Below are positions 22,243 to 31,088 of a stretch of 64,000 bases of DNA, piece by piece. The notes under the pieces are model-generated. The model worked only from the letters and a program-made list of their open reading frames with translations, was not told the DNA's origin and did not search any database. Source of the DNA: Rhizobium sp. ACO-34A (GTDB lineage Bacteria > Pseudomonadota > Alphaproteobacteria > Rhizobiales > Rhizobiaceae); NCBI GenBank assembly GCA_002600635.1, contig CP021371.1:2917001-2981000 (forward strand). The letters run 5' to 3'. Numbering within the stretch: the stretch's first letter is position 1; each line of letters starts with the position of its first letter. The translations under genes were made by a program, and so were the position numbers.

Positions 22243-23865
22243 TCAGTTTCTGACGCCCGGGGCCTCGTGGCCGGTACGAGCGACATATTCGGTGTAGCCG
22301 CCGTCATAGCGGTGGATGCCCTCGTCGGAGAGTTCCAGAACGCGGTTGGACAGCGCTCCCAGAAAATGCCGGTCGTGGCTGACGAAGAGCATGGTGCCCT
22401 CGTAGTCGGCAAGCGCCTTGATCAGCATTTCCTTGGTGTCGAGATCGAGGTGGTTGGTCGGCTCGTCGAGAACCAGCAGGTTCGGCGGATCGAACAGCAT
22501 GATCGCCATCACCAGCCGCGCCTTCTCGCCGCCCGAAAGCACGCGGCAGCGCTTTTCGATATCGTCACCGGAAAAGCCGAAGCATCCGGCCAGCGCGCGG
22601 AGCGAACCCTGCCCCGCCTTGGGGAAATTATGCTCCAGCGTTTCGAAGATGGTCATGTCGCCATCGAGGATATCCATCGCGTGCTGGGCGAAGTACCCCA
22701 TCTTGACGCTGGCGCCGAGTGCCACCGTGCCCTCGTCCGGCGAGGAATCGCCCGCGACCAGCTTCAGGAGCGTCGACTTGCCGGCGCCGTTGATGCCCAT
22801 GATGCACCAGCGCTCCTTGCGGCGGACCATGAAATCCAGCCCCTCATAGATCACCCGGTCGCCATAGCGCTTGTGGACATTCTTGAGGTTGACGACATCC
22901 TCGCCGGAACGCGGGGCCGGCTGGAACTCGAACGCCACCGTCTGACGGCGGCGCGGCGGTTCCACGCGCTCGATCTTGTCGAGCTTCTTCACCCGGCTCT
23001 GCACCTGCGCGGCATGGCTGGCGCGTGCCTTAAAACGCTCGATGAACTTGATTTCCTTGGCGAGCATCGCCTGCTGGCGCTCGAACTGCGCCTGCTGCTG
23101 CTTTTCGTTCTGGGCGCGCTGGCCCTCATAGAATTCATAGTCGCCGGAATAGCTGTTGAGCGAACCGCCATCGATCTCGATGATCTTGGTGACGATGCGG
23201 TTCATGAACTCGCGGTCGTGCGAGGTCATCAGCAAGGCGCCGTCATAGGTTTTCAGGAACTCCTCAAGCCAGATCAGGCTCTCGATGTCGAGATGGTTCG
23301 ACGGTTCGTCGAGCAGCATCACGTCGGGCCGCATCAAGAGAATGCGCGCCAGCGCCACGCGCATCTTCCAGCCGCCGGAGAGCGCGCCGACATCGCCGTC
23401 CATCATCGACTGACTGAAGGAAAGCCCGGAGAGAACCTCGCGCGCCCGGCCTTCCAGCGCGTAGCCGTCCAGCTCCTCGTAGCGCGCCTGCACCTCGCCG
23501 TAGCGCTCGATGATGCTGTCCATCTCGTCCATCCGGTCGGGATCGACCATCGCCGCCTCGAGCTCGCGAAGTTCTGCCGCCACTTCGCTGACCGGCCCGG
23601 CACCATTCATCACCTCGGCGACGGCGCTGTGGCCGGACATTTCGCCGACATCCTGGTTGAAGTAACCGATTGAGACACCCTTATCGACGGAAACCTGCCC
23701 CTCGTCCGGGATCTCCGATCCGGTGATCATGCGGAAAAGCGTCGTCTTGCCGGCGCCGTTCGGGCCGACCAAGCCGATCTTCTCGCCCTTGTTGAGCGCG
23801 GCACTCGCCTCGATGAAGAGAAGGCGGTGGCTGTTCTGCTTGCTGATATTCTCGATGCGGATCAT
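22243..23865 (-). CDS. ABC-F family ATP-binding protein (YbiT/EttA-like)
   Basis: Soluble twin-ATPase (540 aa) of the ABC-F group, which act on ribosomes as translation factors rather than as transporters. NBD1 has Walker A GPNGAGKTT at 34-42 and signature SGGWKMR; NBD2 has GINGAGKST near 350 and signature SGGEKAR with DEPTNHLDL. Between them is the charged, helical interdomain linker (RAQNEKQQQAQFERQQAML) that reaches into the ribosomal E/P sites. No membrane domain is encoded nearby. The length matches YbiT; the exact subfamily would need a tree. Confidence 0.92.
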   Translation of the reverse strand: MIRIENISKQNSHRLLFIEASAALNKGEKIGLVGPNGAGKTTLFRMITGSEIPDEGQVSVDKGVSIGYFNQDVGEMSGHSAVAEVMNGAGPVSEVAAELRELEAAMVDPDRMDEMDSIIERYGEVQARYEELDGYALEGRAREVLSGLSFSQSMMDGDVGALSGGWKMRVALARILLMRPDVMLLDEPSNHLDIESLIWLEEFLKTYDGALLMTSHDREFMNRIVTKIIEIDGGSLNSYSGDYEFYEGQRAQNEKQQQAQFERQQAMLAKEIKFIERFKARASHAAQVQSRVKKLDKIERVEPPRRRQTVAFEFQPAPRSGEDVVNLKNVHKRYGDRVIYEGLDFMVRRKERWCIMGINGAGKSTLLKLVAGDSSPDEGTVALGASVKMGYFAQHAMDILDGDMTIFETLEHNFPKAGQGSLRALAGCFGFSGDDIEKRCRVLSGGEKARLVMAIMLFDPPNLLVLDEPTNHLDLDTKEMLIKALADYEGTMLFVSHDRHFLGALSNRVLELSDEGIHRYDGGYTEYVARTGHEAPGVRN

Positions 23866-24014
23866 GGAGGGGCGGAACCTGCTGGCTGGATCGTCTGGCG
23901 TCTGGGCGTTTCGCGCGCCCTTATGCCACGGCTTTTGGCCGCTGTCGCAGTTTTTCCGCAGTGCCGCACAAGCCGGCGATTGCTGGCGCGATCCATCGCG
24001 GCTAGAACAGCGCC

Positions 24015-25280
24015 ATGCCCTTCAGGTTCGTCCACACCGCCGACATACATCTCGACTCCCCGCTCAAGTCGCTATCCCTGCGAAACCGCGATCTCGCCGA
24101 CCTCATCGGCGACGCCAGCCGCAAGGCGCTGGTGCGGATCGTCGATCTTTGCCTTGAGGAAAAGGTCGATGCGCTGCTGATTGCCGGCGACCTCTACGAC
24201 GGCGACCAGACCTCGATGAAGACAGCCCGCTTCCTCGCCTCGCAGATGGAGCGGCTGCATGAGGCAGGCATCCGCGTCTTCAAGATTCGCGGCAATCACG
24301 ATGCATTGTCGAAGATCACCCAGCAGCTCGTCCTGCCGCCTTCGGTCAAGGTTTTCGGCGCGTCCGCTGAAACGGTCGAGGTCGATGCTGATGGCCTGTC
24401 GGTCGCGATCCACGGCATGAGCTTCGCCAAACCCCATGCACCAGATAGCTTATTGCCTAAATACCGAGCGCCACTCGTCGGCGCTGCAAATATCGGGCTG
24501 ATGCATACCAGCCTTGCCGGCGCCATCGGCCACGATCCCTACGCCCCCTGCACCGTGGCCGATCTGCAGGCCTCCGGCTTCGACTACTGGGCGCTCGGAC
24601 ATATCCACCAGCGGGCCGTTTATCAGGGGCCGCGCACCATCGTCATGCCGGGCATACCGCAAGGGCGCGACATCAACGAGGGCGGTGAAAAATCCGTCTC
24701 GCTGGTGACGATCGCGGACGACCGTAGCGTCACCGTCGAGGAGCGCCTGACGGGCATCGCCCAGTTCGAAAGGATCGGCGTCGATGTGACCGGCGTCACC
24801 GACTGGCGCGAACTCGTCAACCGGCTGGGCGACGCGCTGGAAATCAGGCGCGGCGACACTCGCTCGGAACACCTCATTGCCCGCCTCCATTTCACCGGCG
24901 CGACCGAACTCTCCTGGGCGATCCGCCGCGACCTCGACCTCCTGCTGGCAGAAGCCGAACAGCGCGCCGACCGCATCGGCAAGACCTGGATCGACAAGAT
25001 CGAACTCGGCGTCACATCGCCAACAATCAGGACGTCTGCCGCTGCCGACCCCGTTGTCGAACTGGGAGACCTGATGCGCAGCGACGTGATGGCCGGCCAC
25101 GGTTTCCGCGAGGAGGTCCGCGAAATGGTCAAGGAACTGCTCGACGACCTGCCGGCCGAAAGCCGCGGCTTTTCCGGCCACAGCGAGGAAGCGCTGGAAA
25201 GCTTGGTCGATACCCTGATCCGCGAGGGCGGCGAAGACGTGATCGCCCGCCTGAAGAACAGTGGCGAAGGAGAGGAATGA
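24015..25280 (+). CDS. Metallophosphoesterase, DNA-repair exonuclease type (YhaO/SbcD-like)
   Basis: Nuclease subunit (421 aa) of a two-gene DNA-processing complex. Calcineurin-like motifs are present in order: HTADIHLDSPL (8-18), GDLYDGD, RGNHDA, MHTSLAG and GHIHQR. The metal ligands (Asp, His, Asn) are all intact. The C-terminal third is a capping/dimerisation region. The stop overlaps the start of the ATPase gene (ATGA at 25277), so the two are translationally coupled. The pair corresponds to B. subtilis YhaO/YhaN, relatives of SbcD/SbcC and Mre11/Rad50. Confidence 0.9.
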   Translation: MPFRFVHTADIHLDSPLKSLSLRNRDLADLIGDASRKALVRIVDLCLEEKVDALLIAGDLYDGDQTSMKTARFLASQMERLHEAGIRVFKIRGNHDALSKITQQLVLPPSVKVFGASAETVEVDADGLSVAIHGMSFAKPHAPDSLLPKYRAPLVGAANIGLMHTSLAGAIGHDPYAPCTVADLQASGFDYWALGHIHQRAVYQGPRTIVMPGIPQGRDINEGGEKSVSLVTIADDRSVTVEERLTGIAQFERIGVDVTGVTDWRELVNRLGDALEIRRGDTRSEHLIARLHFTGATELSWAIRRDLDLLLAEAEQRADRIGKTWIDKIELGVTSPTIRTSAAADPVVELGDLMRSDVMAGHGFREEVREMVKELLDDLPAESRGFSGHSEEALESLVDTLIREGGEDVIARLKNSGEGEE

Positions 25281-28200
25281 TGCGGCTCCGGCGTCTCGAC
25301 CTCACCCGCTACGGCAAGTTCACCGACTTCTCGCTCGACTTCGGCGCGGCTCCCGAAAACGGTCCGGATTTTCACATCGTCTACGGCCTCAACGAAGCAG
25401 GAAAATCGACCGCCTTCAGCGCCTATCTGGATCTGCTGTTCGGCATTCCCGAGCGTAGCCCCTACAATTTCCTCCACGCCTACAATCTCATGCAGGTCGG
25501 TGCCGAGCTTGAGATCGACGGCAAGCCGCATGATCTCGTGCGGCTGAAACAGCGCAACAATGCGCTGACCGACAGCCGTGGCCAGGGCATCAACGAAGCC
25601 CTGCTCTCGTCCGCGCTCGGCGGTCTTAGCCGTGACTCCTACCGCACCATGTTTTCGCTCGACGACCGGTCGCTGCGCGATGGCGGCGCTGCCATCGTCG
25701 AGAGCAAGGGCGATCTGGGCGAACTGCTGTTTTCGGCCAGCGCCGGCCTTGCCGATGCCAGCCGCACGCTTGCCACCGTCGCCGAGGAAGCCCAGCAGAT
25801 CCACAAGAAGCGGGCGCGTAACACCCGCATCGCCGAGTTGAAGCGCAGGCTTGCCGAACTCAAGGAAAAGCGCGAGGAAATCGATACCTTCGCCTCCGCC
25901 TTCGCCGGCCTCGTCGCAAGCCGCACCCAGGCGGAAAAGGCCTATGACGAAGCGCTGGCCGAGCTTTCCACAGCCCGCACCCGTCACGACGAACTGGCGG
26001 CGCTGAAACGGGCGCTGCCGCTTGCCGCTGATCTCGCCCGCCTCAACACGGGGCTCGAACGCTTTGCCGGCCTGCCCCGCCCCCCGCAGGAATGGACGGC
26101 GATGCTGGCCGACCTGATGCGCGACGAGACCCGCCTGCAAACCCAGATCGCCGGCAGCCGCACCGCCCTGCTGAAGCTCGAGGACGAGGTGAACGAGATT
26201 GTCGTCGACGAAATCCTGCTACCGCTCGCCGGCCGCATCGCCGGTCTCGACGACCTCAAGGCACGCTTCCGCGGCGCCGAAAACGACCTGCCCAAGCGTC
26301 GGCTTGCGTTTGGCGAACAGAATGCGCTGGTCGCCACCATCCTGAAGACGCTGGGTCAGGCCGATCACGAGGAACCCTCCGCCCTGCTGCTTCCCGCCGC
26401 CCTGACCGGCACGCTGCGCGACCTGATCGAGACGCGCTCCGGCATCGAGGCCACCCGCAAGACCGCCGAACGGGAACACGAAAACGCCGCGCGCGCGGCC
26501 GAGGAAGTAGAAGGACGCCTAGGCGACGAGCGGCAGGCAGGCCTTGGCCCCAACGCCCTTCGCCGCCTCGAAACCCTGCTCGACCGGCTGGAGAAGGGCG
26601 ACCGGCATCTTCGCCTCGCCGCCGAGGAAAAGGAGGCCCGGCGGCTCGATGGCGAATTCCGCGAACAGTTCGCAGCACTCGCGCCATGGTCGGGCGCGAC
26701 CGACGAACTGCGCCGCCTCGTGGTTCCGGACCGCCGTCGCATCGAGGCATGGCGCACTGCTTCCGGCGAGATCGAAAAACGCATCGCCCGCCATGCGGAC
26801 CAGCGTCGAGACCTTGAGACCGAGCGACGTGAAGTGACGGCACGGATCGCAGTCCTGACCGAGACGGGCCAGCCGATCGATGACGAAAGCTCGCTTGCGG
26901 CGCGCGAAGCTCGGGAAAAGGCATGGCGGGCCCACCTCGCGACCCTGAACGCGAAGACCGCCGGTCATTTCGAGGCAAGGCTCCGGCGCGACGATGCGCT
27001 GACGGAAGCTCGCCTTGAACGCTCCGGCGATCTGGCGGAACTGCGCCAGTTGCAGAAACAGGACCGGCTCATCCGCTCCTCGCTGGAGCGCGAAGACGAG
27101 CTTTTCCGCACCGCCATCGACGAGCGCGACGCACTGCTGAAAGACCTCAAGGCGTCGCTTCCCGCAGAACTGACACGCTCGGAAGACGGGTCGATCGACC
27201 GCCTTCTTTCGATTGCCGAAACATGGCTCGAACGCCGCCGGGAATGCCTGTTCACCGCGGAAGCGCTGCAGGAAGTGACGGTACGCCGCGACGCCCTGCG
27301 GGACGAACAGGCCGCCGACACGCAGGCGCTCACCGCAGTCCTGGCCGAAGCTCTGGCCGATACCGAGCGGAAACTGGACCCCGACGCCGACCTGCGCCGG
27401 CTGCTCGACATCGCAGGCGATCTCGTCGCGGAAGCACGCACCGGCACCGTCGAACGCGGCGGCATGGAACGACGGCTGACCGAACTGCAGGCGGTGTTGA
27501 AACAACGCCGGCAGGACATGGAAGACGCCATCGAGGCATCCCAAACATGGGCCACGAAGTGGCGGGAGAGTCTCGCTCGCACATGGTTTGCCGACGAAAC
27601 GGAAATCGCCCCCGTCCGGGCAATCCTCGATGCACTCACCGAGCTTCCCGCGGCCCTGCGCGAACGTGACCAGCTTGCCCATCGTATCGCCCAGATGGAT
27701 AACGACCGACAGGCCTTCGTCAGCGAGATCGCCGAACTTCACGACAGCCTGGGACTTTCCTTCGACGCCAGCCGCGTACTCGAAATGGCCGAAGATCTCG
27801 GTCACCGGCTTTCTGAAACCCGCAATGCCCGCGATCTCAGGGCGAGCCGCGAGCGGGAATTGCAGGAACTGCGCCACGAGGCCGAGCGCCTTGCCGACGC
27901 GCTTGCCCTCCACGAAGCTCGCAGAACCGAACTCACCGGCTTTTTCGACGTCGAGACTCTGGCCGATGTCAGCCGCCGGATGGAGGACGCAGCAGAACGG
28001 CTCCGGCTGGAACGCCGCGCCGACGAGATCCGCGAACAGATCGCAAGGGATTTGCGGGCTCCCGATTTCCAAACCGCCGAGGAAGAACTCGCCGGCATCG
28101 ATGAAACCGGGATCGAACGGGAATTCTCCGAACTCACCGAACGCATCGAAAATCTTGGCGAACGGTCCCGCGTGCTGTTTGCTGAACTGACGCGCGCCCG

Positions 28201-28771
28201 CGACCGGCTGGACGCCGTCGGCGGCGACGATGCCGTGGCGGCCATCGAGGCGGAACGGGCAACCGTGCTGCTCGAAATCGAGGACCTCGCGCTTCGCCAC
28301 CTGAAGCTCAGGACCGGCGCGCTGGCCGCCGAAAAGGCGCTGATCCTCTACCGCGAAAAGCACCGCTCCTCGATGATGGCGCGCGCATCGGAAGCCTTCC
28401 GGCTGGTGACGAAGGGCGAGTATTCCGGCCTCGCCACGCGGCCCGAAAAGGATCGCGAAATCCTGATCGGCGTGGCGAAGGACGGCGCTTCGAAACTCTC
28501 CGACGCCATGTCGACAGGCACCCGCTACCAGCTCTATCTGGCGCTGCGTTTCGCCGGCTACGAGGAATTCGCGGCCGTGCGCCCCACCGCCACCATTCCC
28601 TTCGTCGCCGACGACATCATGGAAACCTTCGACGAGCCCCGCTCCGAGGAAGTCTTCCGCCTGTTCGGCCAGATGGCCGGCTTGGGACAGGTGATCTACC
28701 TCACCCACCACCGCCACCTCTGCAACATCGCCCGCGACGTCGTGCCCGGCGTGCGCATTCATGAGCTTTGA
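25277..28771 (+). CDS. AAA-family ATPase with long coiled coil (YhaN/SbcC-like)
   Basis: Rad50/SbcC-like partner of the upstream nuclease (1164 aa). The N-terminus has Walker A GLNEAGKST at about 36-44; the C-terminus has Walker B FVADDIMETFDEPR followed by a switch His (LTHHRHL). Between them are roughly 900 residues of charged heptad-rich helices with an interruption near the middle where the hook or hinge would be. The extreme residues make the usual head domain that binds ATP and the nuclease. It overlaps the nuclease gene by 4 bp. The proposed role is processing DNA ends or cruciforms, from family knowledge. Confidence 0.9.
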   Translation: MMRLRRLDLTRYGKFTDFSLDFGAAPENGPDFHIVYGLNEAGKSTAFSAYLDLLFGIPERSPYNFLHAYNLMQVGAELEIDGKPHDLVRLKQRNNALTDSRGQGINEALLSSALGGLSRDSYRTMFSLDDRSLRDGGAAIVESKGDLGELLFSASAGLADASRTLATVAEEAQQIHKKRARNTRIAELKRRLAELKEKREEIDTFASAFAGLVASRTQAEKAYDEALAELSTARTRHDELAALKRALPLAADLARLNTGLERFAGLPRPPQEWTAMLADLMRDETRLQTQIAGSRTALLKLEDEVNEIVVDEILLPLAGRIAGLDDLKARFRGAENDLPKRRLAFGEQNALVATILKTLGQADHEEPSALLLPAALTGTLRDLIETRSGIEATRKTAEREHENAARAAEEVEGRLGDERQAGLGPNALRRLETLLDRLEKGDRHLRLAAEEKEARRLDGEFREQFAALAPWSGATDELRRLVVPDRRRIEAWRTASGEIEKRIARHADQRRDLETERREVTARIAVLTETGQPIDDESSLAAREAREKAWRAHLATLNAKTAGHFEARLRRDDALTEARLERSGDLAELRQLQKQDRLIRSSLEREDELFRTAIDERDALLKDLKASLPAELTRSEDGSIDRLLSIAETWLERRRECLFTAEALQEVTVRRDALRDEQAADTQALTAVLAEALADTERKLDPDADLRRLLDIAGDLVAEARTGTVERGGMERRLTELQAVLKQRRQDMEDAIEASQTWATKWRESLARTWFADETEIAPVRAILDALTELPAALRERDQLAHRIAQMDNDRQAFVSEIAELHDSLGLSFDASRVLEMAEDLGHRLSETRNARDLRASRERELQELRHEAERLADALALHEARRTELTGFFDVETLADVSRRMEDAAERLRLERRADEIREQIARDLRAPDFQTAEEELAGIDETGIEREFSELTERIENLGERSRVLFAELTRARDRLDAVGGDDAVAAIEAERATVLLEIEDLALRHLKLRTGALAAEKALILYREKHRSSMMARASEAFRLVTKGEYSGLATRPEKDREILIGVAKDGASKLSDAMSTGTRYQLYLALRFAGYEEFAAVRPTATIPFVADDIMETFDEPRSEEVFRLFGQMAGLGQVIYLTHHRHLCNIARDVVPGVRIHEL

Positions 28772-28911
28772 GTGAAGGCCGATACCGGGAAGCTGGAAGC
28801 AGGAGCGAGCATCGGCGGGAAATACGGAGCCGCGAAAGCCGGCAAGGTCGCCGAACCGGTTTTGACACACCGGGGGCATAGATGCCGGTTCGGAGCCATC
28901 CGAGGTATAGA

Positions 28912-28940
28912 CGGGTCATTCCTGCGTTGGCAGGAAACAT
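28912..28940 (+). repeat. Solitary CRISPR-like hairpin repeat
   Basis: A 29-bp unit, CGGGTCATT followed by CCTGCGTTGGCAGGAAACAT, matching the 22093 repeat at 21 of 29 positions. The stem CCTGC/GCAGG keeps perfect pairing through a paired C-to-T and G-to-A change relative to CCCGC/GCGGG. It lies in the 261-bp convergent gap between the YhaN-like gene and arsC, which holds no coding frame I can support. Confidence 0.5.
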
Positions 28941-29032
28941 CGTTTCAAGGCGCTGACGGCCACCCCGTCAAGGCAACCGACCCGGTACCGGTCCCCGGAT
29001 GTCGCGGGATGTGCCCACCATGAACTCCGGCG

Positions 29033-29461
29033 TCAGACGATGCGCTTGCCCTTCTCGTCCAGCACGGTCTCTCCATCTTCCTTGGCGAAAGCGCCCTTGT
29101 GGGTGTCGGGCAAGATATCGAGCACCAGTTCGGAGGGACGGGCAAGGCGAACGCCAAGCGGAGAGACCACGAAGGGCCGGTTGATCAGGATCGGATGCTC
29201 AAGCATCGCATCGACAAGCTCGTCATCAGTCAGGTCCGGATTGGCAAGGCCGAGTTCGGCATAGGGCGTGCCCTTCTCGCGGATCGCCTGCCGCACGGTC
29301 AAACCCGCGTCGGCAATCATCTTCACCAACTCCACCCGTGACGGCGGGGTCTTCAGGTATTCGACCACCTTCGGCTCGATCCCCGCGTTGCGGATCATCG
29401 CCAGCGCGTTGCGGGACGTGCCGCAGGCGGGGTTGTGATAAATGGTGACGTCCATGTTCAT
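29033..29461 (-). CDS. arsC: Arsenate reductase, glutaredoxin-coupled
   Basis: Reduces arsenate to arsenite in the cytoplasm using glutathione and glutaredoxin (142 aa). The active-site cysteine is Cys13 in NPACGTSRN. The downstream TPPSRVEL and ILINRPFVV segments supply the arginines of the ArsC anion site. AGGAG lies two bases upstream of ATG 29461, deciding the start; the frame runs open far upstream only because it lies antisense-like within the aquaporin gene. The start overlaps the aquaporin stop. It is last in the arsR-aqpS-arsC operon. Confidence 0.95.
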   Translation of the reverse strand: MNMDVTIYHNPACGTSRNALAMIRNAGIEPKVVEYLKTPPSRVELVKMIADAGLTVRQAIREKGTPYAELGLANPDLTDDELVDAMLEHPILINRPFVVSPLGVRLARPSELVLDILPDTHKGAFAKEDGETVLDEKGKRIV

Positions 29462-30156
29462 TCGGCTCCTTCGGCCGCTGCTGATGAAATTCGATCGCCC
29501 TGGCCGGAGAGAAACCATCCGGCAAAAGCCGCCGCGACGAGCGCGCCGGCAATCTCCGCGGCCATAAAACCCGGCAGGTCCACCGGACGGATGCCAGAAA
29601 AGGTGTCCGTCAGGCTTCTTGCCATCGCGACAGCCGGATTGGCAAATGAGGTCGAGGCGGTAAACCAGTAGGCGGCAGTGATATAAAGTCCGACAAGCCA
29701 TGCGATGGCATCGGGGCGAAAGCGCAGACCGCACAGAATGGTTAGAACCAGGCCGAAGGTCGCCACGATCTCGGCAATCCACTGGCCATCCCCCGTTCGC
29801 ACCGTGGCCGAAACCTGCAGGATCGGCAGGTCAAACATCGCATGGGCGATCACCATGCCCGTCACGCCGCCAGCGATCTGCGCGAGGATGTAAGCGAAGG
29901 CAATGGACGCCTCCATTTCCCGCCGTACCGCGAACACGATCGTAACGACTGGATTGAAATGTGCCCCGGAAACCGGTCCGAAAATCGAGATCAGAACCAC
30001 CAGAATGGCTCCGGTCGGAATGGTGTTGCCAAGCAGGGCGACGGCAGTGTCGTCGGACAACCGATCAGCCATGATGCCCGAACCGATCACGGTGGCGACA
30101 AGAATTGCAGAACCGAGAATTTCCGCGACAAGCCGTCGTGACAGATCGAAAATCAT
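29458..30156 (-). CDS. aqpS: MIP-family channel of the arsenic operon (AqpS-like)
   Basis: Six-helix aquaglyceroporin (232 aa) expected to let arsenite out of the cell after reduction by ArsC, as shown for AqpS of S. meliloti. The first half-helix motif is NPV (68-70, HFNPVV) rather than NPA; the second is NPA at 173-175. The residue after the second NPA, normally the selectivity-filter Arg, is Val176, which should widen and de-charge the pore. ATG 30156 is the start that begins at the first membrane-proximal segment. It lies between arsR (96 bp) and arsC (overlap). Confidence 0.88.
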   Translation of the reverse strand: MIFDLSRRLVAEILGSAILVATVIGSGIMADRLSDDTAVALLGNTIPTGAILVVLISIFGPVSGAHFNPVVTIVFAVRREMEASIAFAYILAQIAGGVTGMVIAHAMFDLPILQVSATVRTGDGQWIAEIVATFGLVLTILCGLRFRPDAIAWLVGLYITAAYWFTASTSFANPAVAMARSLTDTFSGIRPVDLPGFMAAEIAGALVAAAFAGWFLSGQGDRISSAAAEGAE

Positions 30157-30252
30157 TTCATCCCACCTTCGGCATGAGAGCGCCGCCGAAAGGAACGACC
30201 GGCGGAACCGCCCGCTCACTGGCCGATGGCCCGGATCTCACCGGACCAAGCA

Positions 30253-30603
30253 TCACGACACCACCTTGTCCGGCCCGCAGCATTGCGCCACGGCAAAGGC
30301 CGACGCGCAGATATCCGGCTGCCCGCCGCAACAATCCTCCATCAGGAAACGGAGAAGATCCCCGAGCCTCTCGTTGTTCGTGCGATAAGCGATCGATCGC
30401 GACTCGCGTTGCGGCGTAACAAGACCCGCCCGTTCCAGTTCCTTCAGATGAAAGGACAGGTTGGATGGCGAAACCTCCACCTTTTCCGCCAACGCCCCTG
30501 CCGCCATCCCCACGGCTCCGACAACCACCAGCGTGCGCACGATCCTCAGGCGCGTCTCCTGGGACAGAGCAGCAAAAATGACGAGAGCTTCGCTTTGGTT
30601 CAT
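30253..30603 (-). CDS. arsR: ArsR-family arsenic-responsive repressor
   Basis: Winged-helix repressor of the ars operon (116 aa). The recognition helix region is VSPSNLSFHLKELERAGLV (44-62). The classical CVC motif in that helix is absent; instead cysteines cluster at the C-terminus: Cys91, Cys92, Cys99, Cys108 and Cys109. A CC-x6-C layout like this resembles the C-terminal arsenite site known from Acidithiobacillus ferrooxidans ArsR. It is first in the operon and probably represses itself through the inverted repeat at its start codon. Confidence 0.92.
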   Translation of the reverse strand: MNQSEALVIFAALSQETRLRIVRTLVVVGAVGMAAGALAEKVEVSPSNLSFHLKELERAGLVTPQRESRSIAYRTNNERLGDLLRFLMEDCCGGQPDICASAFAVAQCCGPDKVVS

Positions 30604-30631
30604 ATTTCAACATTCCTATAACTATTGAAAT
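30604..30631. promoter_or_regulatory. Candidate ArsR operator
   Basis: ATTTCAA at 30604-30610 is inverted as TTGAAAT at 30625-30631, directly upstream of the arsR start codon. The TTCAA-n-TTGAA form is typical of ArsR-family operators. Binding would block the leftward ars promoter. Confidence 0.55.
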
Positions 30632-30731
30632 AATGATTAGAGCAATTGCCGAAACGGCACAATCCTCATGTTGCGCCGTTCCGCACACGACCACAGGACG
30701 ACTCTTCCCGAGAGTGAGAAACGGCAAAAGG

Positions 30732-30761
30732 CGGGATAACTCCTGCGTACGCGGGAAAAAC
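30732..30761 (+). repeat. Solitary CRISPR-like hairpin repeat
   Basis: GGGATAACTCCTGCGTACGCGGGAAAAAC-type unit (core CCTGCGTACGCGGGAAAAAC at 30742-30761), agreeing with the 22093 repeat at about 20 of 29 positions. The stem CCTGC/GCGGG has one T-G wobble. It lies in the 241-bp divergent gap between arsR and the small gene at 30846. Confidence 0.4.
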
Positions 30762-30845
30762 GGACTTGTTCGGGACAATCCCGCAACAATCGGCTAAGGA
30801 AGTGGCTCTCCCCCGCCATCAACCAGCCCAATCCGAAAGCATCCC

Positions 30846-31064
30846 ATGGACAACGAAGAAAGCATGACCATCGAAAACCGGGCGGATTTCGCCCAGTGGG
30901 CCATCGAGCGGGCCCGCGCCATCGTAGCGGATCAGGGCGGCAACCTCGCCGTAGCCGCACGCGACGCCGACGACGAGCAGATCGCCGAGACAGCCAATGC
31001 TCTCGGACAGGCGATTGTCGATGCGATGCTCGAAGTCTTCGACGGGCTGATGTCCGACGAGTAA
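30846..31064 (+). CDS. Small acidic hypothetical protein
   Basis: Seventy-two residues, strongly acidic (about 17 Asp/Glu), predicted fully helical, with no signal peptide, membrane segment or known motif. ATG 30846 has only a weak GAAAG upstream; an in-frame ATG at 30864 is possible. It sits between the divergent arsR and the end of the PuuB-like gene. I do not recognise it. The regular amphipathic pattern and clean start argue for a real gene, but the short length leaves doubt. Confidence 0.5.
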   Translation: MDNEESMTIENRADFAQWAIERARAIVADQGGNLAVAARDADDEQIAETANALGQAIVDAMLEVFDGLMSDE

Positions 31065-31088
31065 CCCGACCGGGGATGCGGAAGCCTG

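Noticed and set aside
26519-28879. A 786-codon open frame antisense to the YhaN-like gene
   Set aside because: It is a GC-driven mirror frame with no motif; the + strand gene has Walker A, Walker B and coiled coil intact.
28983-29013. A further CRISPR-like hairpin near CCCCGGATGTCGCGGG
   Set aside because: It is out of the 61-bp phase with the 28912 unit and lacks the GGAAACA tail, so the likeness is too weak.
29462-29782. Upstream extension of the arsC frame by about 107 codons
   Set aside because: It overlaps the aquaporin gene in another frame; the AGGAG and ATG at 29461 match the normal ArsC N-terminus.
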